Shown here in pieces: positions 1 to 4,985 of a stretch of 5,372 nt of DNA (position 1 is its first letter; the number at the start of each line of letters is the position of its first letter). The position numbers and the translations under genes are program-made. The DNA is from Synergistaceae bacterium UBA5560 (GTDB lineage: Bacteria; Synergistota; Synergistia; Synergistales; Aminiphilaceae): positions 1 through 5,372 of the forward strand of contig DIMS01000094.1 of the NCBI GenBank assembly GCA_002425685.1, written 5' to 3'. Under the pieces are notes generated by a model. The model was not told the origin of the DNA, searched no databases, and saw only the letters and a list, made by a program, of their open reading frames with translations.

Positions 1-313
1 CCCCCCCCCCGCCGCCTCCACCGGAGGTGCGGCACACGTCGGGGCTGGCACAGACGAAGCTCGCGTCCCGCGTCCCGTCCGCGAAGTAGCGCACCGCCTC
101 CCATCCTCCGGCGGCCAAACAGGCCCCGGCCTGGGGTTTGTGCACGACGATGAAGCTTCCGTCCCCGCTCGCGGGATCGATCAGATAGGGGTACCCGAGT
201 CCCTGGGGCTCCGCGGCCTCACCGGGACCGCACGGCGTTCCCGCGCCGAAGAACAGCATCGCCACGACACCGCAAAGAACGCACAGCACACCGCTATGAA
301 CCGAACGCCGCAT
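1..313 (-). CDS. Exported cysteine-containing protein, 5' part only (runs off left edge)
   Basis: I do not recognise a named family. The reading frame opens with ATG at 313-311 and stays open to position 2, giving 104 residues without a stop. An AAGGGAG Shine-Dalgarno (321-327 on the plus strand as ctccctt) lies 7 bases before the ATG, which fixes the start. The next upstream ATG (320-318) hits a stop after eight codons. Residues 1-3 are MRR, followed by a hydrophobic core about residues 8-25 (VLCVLCGVVAMLFFGAG), then a likely signal-peptidase site near GEAA/EP (residue 34-35). No lipobox is evident. The mature part has several Cys (about residues 64, 88, 93) and a segment RYFADGTRDASF that resembles the R-Y-x-x-DG-x-x-D-x-SF core of delta-60 repeats; that resemblance is by eye and weak. 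The last seven visible residues are all Gly, encoded by a G-rich tract at the window edge. Function unknown; export is the only confident inference. Confidence 0.72.
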   Translation of the reverse strand, partial: MRRSVHSGVLCVLCGVVAMLFFGAGTPCGPGEAAEPQGLGYPYLIDPASGDGSFIVVHKPQAGACLAAGGWEAVRYFADGTRDASFVCASPDVCRTSGGGGGGG

Positions 314-330
314 GCCCCATCTCCCTTCCC

Positions 331-354
331 GGGCGATCCCGACAAGGATCACCC
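331..354 (-). promoter_or_regulatory. Leader hairpin just upstream of the ribosome binding site of the exported protein gene
   Basis: Read on the minus strand, GGGTGATCC and GGATCGCCC can pair over 9 bp with one G-U wobble around a six-base loop (TTGTCG). On the plus strand the same position is a C-A mismatch, so the structure is better in minus-strand RNA, matching the direction of the downstream gene. The stem ends 3 bases from the AAGGGAG Shine-Dalgarno. It could influence translation or mRNA stability; no known riboswitch class is recognised. Confidence 0.4.
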
Positions 355-981
355 GCTCCGCAGACACACCCCAGGAAACACATTCCACCCCACACCGACA
401 GCACACAACATAACTGTCCCTGCGGAATCGTTCCCCGCAGGTCCCCGTTTCGCCATCGGCAGCTCCGTGCGCCACTGCCGTTCCCCCATGCCGCGACTTT
501 GCCGCACGCATGGAGTTTGCACTCCGAAAAGAGAGGGAAAACCGGAAAGAGAGTGTCACCTCGAAAAAACGACGATCCGAGGAACGATGCGACCGGACAT
601 CGGCGTTTTTTCTTTTAACTCCTTTTCATGCGGCTCCACAATGACAGAACGGCATCGAAGTTGTCAAAAGCAACGGCAGCGCCTTTGCGTCTCTCGGCGG
701 TCGAAAAAGCCCCTCTTTTCACCGTTTTGCTCATGCACCGTCATGCGCAGCACGACACAGAGCCCTCTACGCCGCCGGAAAGGCGGAACGAGGGGCGCAC
801 GCGGCAAAAGAAACGTGATGGCTGCGAGGAAAAAACAACGCGAAGAGAAAGAAACGCAAAGAAACACGAGGAAATGCAAAGAGACCTGCCGGAGCAGAAA
901 AGCGCCTTGTGAAGGTCCATGCTCCTGGAGGCGTGCGAAGCGGAGCACCCGCCGTGCTTCGTCGCTCCGGGCGAATCCCTT
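355..981. other. Gene-poor stretch, no convincing coding region
   Basis: Several frames are open here, but the predicted products are Arg/Ser/Pro-rich, lack good ribosome binding sites and overlap each other. Positions about 355-415 are A/C-rich on the plus strand (G/T-rich on the minus strand, the expected leader side of the exported protein gene), but I could not pick a convincing promoter there. On the minus strand a perfect TTGACA occurs at 662-667, but no good -10 follows at proper spacing. Positions about 803-888 are purine-rich and nearly free of T on the plus strand. A 5-bp hairpin (GGAGT/ACTCC) lies at 512-525. The plus-strand frame at 919-1137 (72 residues) is open with an ATG but has only a weak, too-close GAAGG and matches no family I know. 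Confidence 0.5.
585..616 (+). terminator. Terminator-like hairpin with T-tract, no upstream gene visible
   Basis: A CGATG/CATCG stem (585-589 with 598-602) encloses an eight-base loop and is followed, after GCG, by six T residues (606-611), a C and four more T. This is the shape of an intrinsic terminator for plus-strand RNA, though the stem is short. No plus-strand gene precedes it in the window, so it would serve an unannotated transcript or be fortuitous. Confidence 0.25.
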
Positions 982-1128
982 TCACTGCAACCTCCCGCAG
1001 CCGTCTCCCTCGGGTTTACCCGCGGCGGCGGCGAGAGCTTCTTTGAGGTCGCCATCGGTCTTGCCTGTGGCGATTTCGACATCGAAGGACTGCACGGATG
1101 GCTCGCCGGTAACACTGCTCCCGCACAA
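982..1128 (-). CDS. Doubtful 48-residue ORF downstream of the SprA-related gene
   Basis: A TTG start at 1128-1126 is preceded by GGAGGGG about 10 bases upstream. The frame ends at TGA 984-982 and yields a hydrophilic peptide that begins MCGSSVTGEPSVQSFDVEIA and ends with KPEGDGCGRLQ. Its middle part reads like ordinary protein (acidic and Lys residues alternating with an Ala-rich helix), and it lies 82 bp past the stop of the SprA-related gene on the same strand. I recognise no family. It could be a real small gene, the decayed 3' end of a lost gene, or chance: an oppositely oriented open frame covers the same bases. Confidence 0.2.
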   Translation of the reverse strand: MCGSSVTGEPSVQSFDVEIATGKTDGDLKEALAAAAGKPEGDGCGRLQ

Positions 1129-1210
1129 AACCCCTGAGCCCCTCCCCCAAATCGATCGCGGCGGCGGGAGCACCCCGACCGCACGTGGATCAGGGCGTCC
1201 GTCGAAGCGG

Positions 1211-1729
1211 CTACAGTTCCGCCCCGAAAGTGGGGAGCAGGGACTCCAGGTCGAGTTCCTCCAGAGAGTCGCTCCGGGCCGCCTGAAGCTCCCGCAGGGC
1301 CTCAAGCTCCGCCCGGGCGGCCCAGCGGGCCGCCGCCTTGTCCCCCGGCGAGGGGTCCGGGTTCGCCAGGGCGGCGCCGATCACCCGGGAGAGAATACGG
1401 AGCTGCTCCTCCGGAGTGCGTCCCTTGGGCACACCGATGGTCACGTGCCCTCCCACGATGTAGCGCCGCCCGTCCGGCCCCGTGGCGTAGCGGTAGACCA
1501 CGGGCCATCCCATACCCCCCGCGGAGGCCGCATGGGCCGCCTCGTGGGCGAGCACTTCCTTTTCTATCTCCCGAAAACGGCGGATCCGGGGATCCAGTTC
1601 CTCCGGAATGTTCTCTCCGCTTCCCGGCAGCGAAAGCGGCGCCGTTCCCTCGTCCTCCTTCGCACTGCGCCGTTTTTCCTGCGTGCGCCGTGCAACGCCC
1701 GCCGCGAGAACCGCCGCGCTCAGATCCAT
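1211..1729 (-). CDS. SprA-related putative metalloprotease (CJM1_0395-like), 172 aa
   Basis: The product has a short variable N-terminus rich in Lys/Arg/Glu (residues 1-45), then EVLAHEAAHAASAGG (about 58-72), a zinc-metalloprotease HExxH motif (H62, E63, H66). It continues with YRYATGPDGRRYIVGGHVTIG (80-99, matching the GPDG-x-x-Y-x-VGG block of the SprA-related family as I recall it) and an EEQLRILSRVIGAALANPDPSPGDKAAARWAAR segment in which the helix and the NPDPSPGDK turn are also family-typical. The rest is an Ala/Glu/Leu helix. There is no signal peptide or membrane segment, so it is probably cytoplasmic. Proteolysis has not been established for the family as far as I know. The start is fixed by an excellent AAGGAGGTG site. 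The open frame continues upstream to 2677 but that part is low-complexity and lacks a better start. The gene is transcribed alone, probably from the promoter at 2030-2057 through a leader of roughly 290 bases containing a hexamer array. No terminator is evident after the stop. The VGG-H-V residue (H95) is Glu in the members I remember. Confidence 0.82.
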   Translation of the reverse strand: MDLSAAVLAAGVARRTQEKRRSAKEDEGTAPLSLPGSGENIPEELDPRIRRFREIEKEVLAHEAAHAASAGGMGWPVVYRYATGPDGRRYIVGGHVTIGVPKGRTPEEQLRILSRVIGAALANPDPSPGDKAAARWAARAELEALRELQAARSDSLEELDLESLLPTFGAEL

Positions 1730-1737
1730 GGCACGGG

Positions 1738-1746
1738 CACCTCCTT
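1738..1746 (-). promoter_or_regulatory. Strong Shine-Dalgarno deciding the start of the SprA-related gene
   Basis: On the minus strand AAGGAGGTG, a near-complete complement of the 16S rRNA 3' end, lies 8 bases before ATG (1729-1727). This supports the 172-residue product rather than any N-terminal extension through the hexamer array. Confidence 0.75.
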
Positions 1747-1784
1747 CCACGAAAGCCTTGCTCTTCCGGCGCGTCCCTCCCCGC

Positions 1785-1988
1785 CTCGGAGTCGGAGCAA
1801 AAGTCGGAATTGATGTCGAGGCTGGAACCGGAGCCGGAAACAGAGCGGAAGCGGAAACCAGGGTCGACATCAGAGCCGGAATCAGAATCAGAGTCGCTAT
1901 CGGCGGCAAAGCCGGAGCCGGAGCCGGAGCCGGAATCAAGGTCGGATTCAGAGTCAGAGTCGAGGTCGGCAGCGGAGTCGGAGTCGAT
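1785..1988. repeat. Degenerate hexanucleotide tandem array, 34 phased units
   Basis: From ctcgga at 1785 to gtcgat at 1983-1988 the plus strand can be cut into 34 consecutive six-base units with consensus (G/A)(T/C)C(G/A)GA and no insertion or deletion that breaks the phase. Four identical gccgga units lie at 1911-1934. Most differences are transitions at unit positions 1, 2 and 4. On the minus strand the units read TCY-GRY, a Ser-Asp/Ser-Gly repeat, in the frame that opens with ATG at 2021. On the plus strand one frame reads Ser/Pro-Glu. In both of these frames two of the three variable positions fall on synonymous third bases, so the pattern alone does not choose the strand. The array lies wholly within the expected 5' leader of the SprA-related gene, in a different frame (+1) from that gene. 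Confidence 0.85.
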
Positions 1989-2029
1989 ACGCGAATGCGC
2001 CGGAGCGATGCGCTCCTCCATCCCCTATC

Positions 2030-2057
2030 AGTATAGCAGAGCAGCGCGCTTTTCCAA
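2030..2057 (-). promoter_or_regulatory. Sigma-70-type extended -10 promoter for the SprA-related gene
   Basis: Reading leftward on the minus strand there is TTGGAA (2057-2052, four of six matches to the -35 consensus), a 16-base spacer, and TATACT (2035-2030, five of six matches to the -10) preceded by TG one base upstream (extended -10). Transcription would start around 2022-2024, immediately before an ATG at 2021-2019, and run through the hexamer array to the SprA-related gene. A short inverted repeat (TGCCCA-TTC-TGGGCA, 2091-2105) lies about 34 bp upstream of the -35 and could be a regulator site. Confidence 0.55.
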
Positions 2058-2579
2058 AGAATCCGCACAGACCGCCCCTTTCGCACATCCTGCCCATTCT
2101 GGGCATGCTCCGCATGGCGCAACGGCTCATCAGGGGGATCTGCAATCCCACGTCCAGTCAACCGCACATGCCGCGCATTCCGCAACGAATCTCCCACCGG
2201 CGACACTCTTCCACCGAGAAGAAAAACCCGCGCCGGGTCTCCTGTCCAAAGCTTCCCCGACCGAAGCATTCCTCTCCAGATCGCAAGGGAAAATCTGCGC
2301 TGGACCTCCCGCAAAAAGAGCGGTAAGGTAAATGTAATTATCGCGCACAACGTTGCCCTTCCGGGGTGACCAACGGCAAGAACGGGGCGTGGGCATCGAC
2401 GGCGTCGGGCAATCCCGCTCTTCCGCTCCGTGCACTGGAACGCCCCGCCCGGCTGAACCGGCCGGACACCTGTCCCAGAAAAGGGGTTCCGGGCGTCTTC
2501 GGTCACCCGCAGGGGCGGACGGGGCGTGCGACGCACTCCCCGAGGCGCAGGAAGTGGAAACCCGATGACACAATGCTGA
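2058..2579. other. Divergent intergenic region, no gene supported
   Basis: This stretch separates the minus-strand promoter at 2030-2057 from the upstream region of the plus-strand B3/4 gene. Open frames exist on both strands, but their products (His/Pro/Ser/Arg-rich) match nothing I know and have no ribosome binding sites. Visible small structures are the 6-bp inverted repeat at 2091-2105 and an A/T-rich island at about 2325-2342 in otherwise GC-rich DNA, containing GATAAT on the minus strand without a matching -35. Two related segments around 2107-2122 and 2168-2185 share a CCGCAT/GCGCAACG-like core. Confidence 0.45.
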
Positions 2580-2635
2580 CGAAACACGTTTCGACGACGG
2601 AACCGGAGGTGCGGCACCGGACTCCTCTTTAAAAT
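2580..2635 (+). promoter_or_regulatory. Possible control region of the B3/4 gene: two inverted repeats and a weak -10
   Basis: CGAAAC-AC-GTTTCG (2580-2593) is a 14-bp palindrome with 6-bp arms, and GGTGC-G-GCACC (2608-2618) is an 11-bp palindrome. TAAAAT (2630-2635) matches five of six bases of a -10 element, but nothing like a -35 lies 16-18 bases upstream; the second palindrome occupies that place. This would fit an activator- or repressor-controlled promoter with a leader of about 118 bases before the ATG at 2760. The function is inferred from arrangement only. Confidence 0.3.
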
Positions 2636-2759
2636 CCGCGATCCGGGGCGGCCAGGGAAAGGCCCGGCGACACGCACTTTCTATGCCGACAGAATCGCAA
2701 CCTTTCGGGCTCCTCGCCGACCCCGGTTGCGACGACTTTCTTCCAGGAGGCGAAAACGC

Positions 2760-3473
2760 ATGCGCATCGACGTGGAACAGGCGGTCTTCGAACGGTTTCC
2801 CGGCTTTCGCCGGGCCGTGGTGGTGGCAAAGGATCTGGACAATTCGGGCGAGCCCGAGGCCCTTGTGGCGCTGTTGCGGGAGCAGGAGCGCCGCATCCGG
2901 GAGGACGCGACCCTGGAGGACTACAAGAACCACCCCCACATTGCGGCGTGGATGCAGGTCTTCCGCGACATGGGGCTCAATCCGAACCGCCACGCCCCCT
3001 CCATCGCGAACCTGATCAAGCGGGTCCGCTCGGGAAAGGATCTCCCCTTCGTGAACAAGATCGTGGCGATCTTCAACGCCGTGAGCCTTTCCTACGTGGG
3101 TTCCTGCGGCGGCGACGACCTGGGCGTCGTCACCGGGGACCTGCGCCTGGGCTTCGCCTCCGGGAGCGAGACCTACGTTCCCCTGGGCCAGCCAGACCAG
3201 TCGGAGCACCCCGTCCCGGGGGAGGTCATCTATTACGACGCAGGCAACGGCAACGTGTTCTGCCGCGTCTGGTGCTGGAAGAACGGCGACACGAGCAAGA
3301 TCACTCCCGAGACCCGGGCGGTGGCCATCAACGTGGACGGCATGACTCCCGTGACCGCCGCGGACGTGCTCGCCAAGGCGGAGGACGTGGCATCCCTGGT
3401 GCGCACCCACTGCGGCGGCACCACCTCGATCCACCTTCTCGATCCGGAACATCCGGGCTTCGAGATCGCCTGA
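2760..3473 (+). CDS. B3/4 domain protein (PheRS beta-subunit editing-domain homologue), 237 aa
   Basis: This is a free-standing relative of the B3/B4 domain of the phenylalanyl-tRNA synthetase beta subunit, which in the synthetase hydrolyses mischarged tRNA. The free-standing proteins may edit aminoacyl-tRNA in trans or bind a small molecule; substrate unknown. The domain covers about residues 57-195. It begins NHPHIAAWMQVFRDMGLNPNR and continues with the APSIANLIKRV helix (79-89), LPFVNKIVAIFNAVSL (95-110), the GGDDLGVVTGDLRLG strand-turn (117-131), PGEVIYYD (153-160), and CRVWCWKNGDTSKITPETR (168-186), the usual closing motif with the conserved W and the K-I-T run. Residues 1-56 are a helical lead-in. 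No signal peptide or membrane segment is present. The start is the ATG after AGGAGG (2745-2750, 9-base spacing); an in-frame ATG 33 bases upstream has no such site. The TAXI gene follows 138 bp later on the same strand, so cotranscription is possible but not shown. Confidence 0.85.
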   Translation: MRIDVEQAVFERFPGFRRAVVVAKDLDNSGEPEALVALLREQERRIREDATLEDYKNHPHIAAWMQVFRDMGLNPNRHAPSIANLIKRVRSGKDLPFVNKIVAIFNAVSLSYVGSCGGDDLGVVTGDLRLGFASGSETYVPLGQPDQSEHPVPGEVIYYDAGNGNVFCRVWCWKNGDTSKITPETRAVAINVDGMTPVTAADVLAKAEDVASLVRTHCGGTTSIHLLDPEHPGFEIA

Positions 3474-3611
3474 GGCGCACGTTTCCTCCGGACCGTTCAG
3501 CGACAACAAAGGCGGTTTTCGAAAAGCAAGAGACGTGGAGATGCGTCTGTCGCTTCATCGCCATGCGGCAAGAAAGACCGTTCCGAAACCGACGGGAGGC
3601 GAGACGAGGGA

Positions 3612-4640
3612 ATGGGCATAGGAAGGCTTCGTTCGGGCCTGGCGGCCCTGGGAATTCTGGCGGCGGTGTCCGCGGCGCTCGTCGTGACCACGGAACTTCC
3701 GGCGGCTGCGCCCGCCGGAGCGGCGGAACGGCATCTGGCCATCGCCACGGGCAGCAGGGGAGGAACGTATTTCCCCGTGGGGGAGATCCTCGCCAAGCAC
3801 TTCAACGCCGCCCTGGGGAACAGGGGCTTCCGCTGGTCCGCCCGGCTCTCCGGAGGCACCGCGGAAAACCTGGAGCTGCTGAAGAAAGGCGATGCGGCGA
3901 TGGCCATCGCCATGGCCAACCTCACCGGGTTTGCCGCCACGGGAACGGTGCGCTACCAGGGAAACCGAATCCCGAACCTCCGCTACGTTCTGGGGCTGTG
4001 GCCCGACGTGACGCAGTTCGTCTGCCGCGCCGACGCGAAAGTCGGGACCTGGAGCGACCTGAGGGGAAAGAGGATCGCCGTGGGCCCGCCCGGCTCGGGG
4101 ACGGAGTTCTCCAGCGGCGTGCTCCTCCAGGCGCTCGCGGGGCTTTCCTGGGGCGACATCGTTCCCGTCCGGCTCGGCTACGACGAGGGAGCGCAGGCGC
4201 TCCGGGAAGGCCGGATCGACGCCTTCAACGCCGAGGCGGGCATTCCCACGAAAGCCGTGGCGGAGCTTCTGGAGACCCCGGCGGAAGTGACCCTTCTCGA
4301 ATTTTCCGAAGAGGACATGGCACGGCTCGCCGCCGCGGCCCCCTTTTACGCCCGGGTGGTCATCCCCGAAGGAACCTACCCCGGACAGGCGGAGCCCCTC
4401 GGCGTGGCGGGCATCAGGTCCGCGCTTCTGGCGGACGAAAGCCTGCCCGAGAACGTGGTGTACGACATGCTCACGGTCATCTACGCCCGAAAAGAGGCGA
4501 TGGCGAAGGAGCACGCGGCCTTCACCAAGGTGGACTACGACAACCCTCTGGCGGGGCTTTACGGAGCGCCGCTTCACCCCGGAGCAGTGCGCTTCTTCAC
4601 CGAAAAGGGCGTGCGCATCCCCCCGGAACTGCTGCCCTGA
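3612..4640 (+). CDS. TAXI family TRAP transporter solute-binding protein, 342 aa
   Basis: This is a periplasmic receptor that captures a small solute, typically an amino acid or organic acid in this family, for a TRAP (ion-gradient-driven) membrane permease. Residues 1-39 form a signal peptide: MGIGRLR, hydrophobic core about 10-25, and an Ala/Pro-rich stretch ending GAA before ERHLAIATGS. Family hallmarks follow in order: ATGSRGGTYFPVG (45-57), SGGTAENLELLKKGDAAMAIA (80-100), RGKRIAVGPPGSGTEF (151-166), EGAQALREGRIDAFNAEAGIPT (192-213), IPEGTYPGQ (251-259), LPENVVYDMLTVIY (278-291) and PLHPGAVRFFTEKGV (320-334). The length is normal and nothing is missing. The ligand cannot be read from sequence. 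The ATG has GGGAGG 12 bases upstream (3594-3599), a somewhat long spacing; a second AGGG is too close. No permease subunit is present within 730 bp downstream or upstream in the window, so either it lies elsewhere or this is an orphan receptor. A 26-codon ORF (3541-3621) overlaps the start by 10 bases. Confidence 0.93.
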   Translation: MGIGRLRSGLAALGILAAVSAALVVTTELPAAAPAGAAERHLAIATGSRGGTYFPVGEILAKHFNAALGNRGFRWSARLSGGTAENLELLKKGDAAMAIAMANLTGFAATGTVRYQGNRIPNLRYVLGLWPDVTQFVCRADAKVGTWSDLRGKRIAVGPPGSGTEFSSGVLLQALAGLSWGDIVPVRLGYDEGAQALREGRIDAFNAEAGIPTKAVAELLETPAEVTLLEFSEEDMARLAAAAPFYARVVIPEGTYPGQAEPLGVAGIRSALLADESLPENVVYDMLTVIYARKEAMAKEHAAFTKVDYDNPLAGLYGAPLHPGAVRFFTEKGVRIPPELLP

Positions 4641-4646
4641 GGCCAC

Positions 4647-4662
4647 TTCCCGGAAACGGGGA
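4647..4662 (+). other. GNRA-type hairpin just after the TAXI gene
   Basis: TTCCCG-GAAA-CGGGGA forms a 6-bp stem (one T-G wobble) closed by a GAAA tetraloop, beginning 6 bases after the TAXI stop codon. No T-tract follows, so it is not a classical intrinsic terminator. It may protect the 3' end of the mRNA or mark a Rho-type end. Confidence 0.35.
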
Positions 4663-4709
4663 ACGTTGCGCTTGAACTGGGCAGGCCGCACCGGATCGCA
4701 GGCATGGCC

Positions 4710-4862
4710 TCACTCGTCTGCGGAACGCTCCACCCAGTCATCCGACTCCTCCGGCCGGAGGCGCTCCGCATCGGGGATGTCGCGGAGCCTGCCCGTGCGG
4801 GGATCGCACTGCGGAATGCGATGACGATCTTTCGCCGACGACGTGATCTCCGCGGTTGCCAC
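4710..4862 (-). CDS. Possible small hydrophilic protein, 50 aa
   Basis: A GTG at 4862-4860 opens a frame ending at TGA (4712-4710). The product is strongly charged, with the stretches KDRHRIPQCDPRTGRLRDIP and DAERLRPEESDDWVERSADE making up its last 40 residues; it has one Cys and no hydrophobic segment. About 78 percent of its third codon bases are G or C, as in the recognised genes, and the composition looks like real protein. Against it: no clear Shine-Dalgarno precedes the GTG, no promoter was found, and an open frame lies on the opposite strand (4704-4925). It follows the chemoreceptor gene on the same strand but lies beyond that gene's terminator. No family is recognised. The frame is open further upstream, so a longer or frameshifted gene remnant is possible. 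Confidence 0.33.
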   Translation of the reverse strand: MATAEITSSAKDRHRIPQCDPRTGRLRDIPDAERLRPEESDDWVERSADE

Positions 4863-4926
4863 CCGCCGCGTCCCGGGGCTGACCCGGGGGAAGGGGCAAC
4901 GCGGAACATACTTCGGAGCGCGTAAG

Positions 4927-4940
4927 GCGCCTTCGGGCGC
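4927..4940. other. Short stable hairpin with TTCG loop
   Basis: GCGCC-TTCG-GGCGC forms a 5-bp GC stem closed by a TTCG tetraloop on the plus strand (CGAA loop on the minus strand). No T-tract follows on either strand, so termination is not supported. It lies between the chemoreceptor terminator and the possible 50-residue ORF. Confidence 0.35.
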
Positions 4941-4985
4941 TGCTCCGGCAGACAACCGGTGATCGCCTTTTCCGAAACAGCGCAA

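Noticed and set aside
140..1813. 557-codon open frame on the plus strand
   Set aside because: It runs antisense to the exported protein gene and the SprA-related gene, has an Arg/Ser/Pro-rich product with no domain, and no ribosome binding site. It is open only because of high GC.
1785..1988. CRISPR array
   Set aside because: Units are six bases long and contiguous, with no spacers.
1690..2331. Plus-strand Ser/Pro-Glu-rich ORF through the hexamer array
   Set aside because: It begins with a GTG lacking a ribosome binding site, inside the SprA-related gene in antisense. Outside the array the product is His/Ser/Ala-rich without features, and the only good promoter nearby faces the other way.
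1730..2677. N-terminal extension of the SprA-related protein to 488 residues
   Set aside because: The extension is Arg/Pro-rich and passes through the hexamer array as Pro/Thr/Ala low complexity. The strong Shine-Dalgarno at 1738-1746 sets the start at 1729.
2948..4675. 575-codon plus-strand open frame across the B3/4 and TAXI genes
   Set aside because: Out-of-frame Arg/Gly-rich shadow of two clearly recognised genes.
3555..4691. 378-codon minus-strand open frame opposite the TAXI gene
   Set aside because: His/Gly/Arg-rich antisense shadow; the TAXI family motifs on the plus strand are unmistakable.
4748..4761. 14-bp palindrome CCTCCGGCCGGAGG as an operator
   Set aside because: It lies within the possible 50-residue ORF, far from any promoter, and such GC palindromes arise easily at this base composition.
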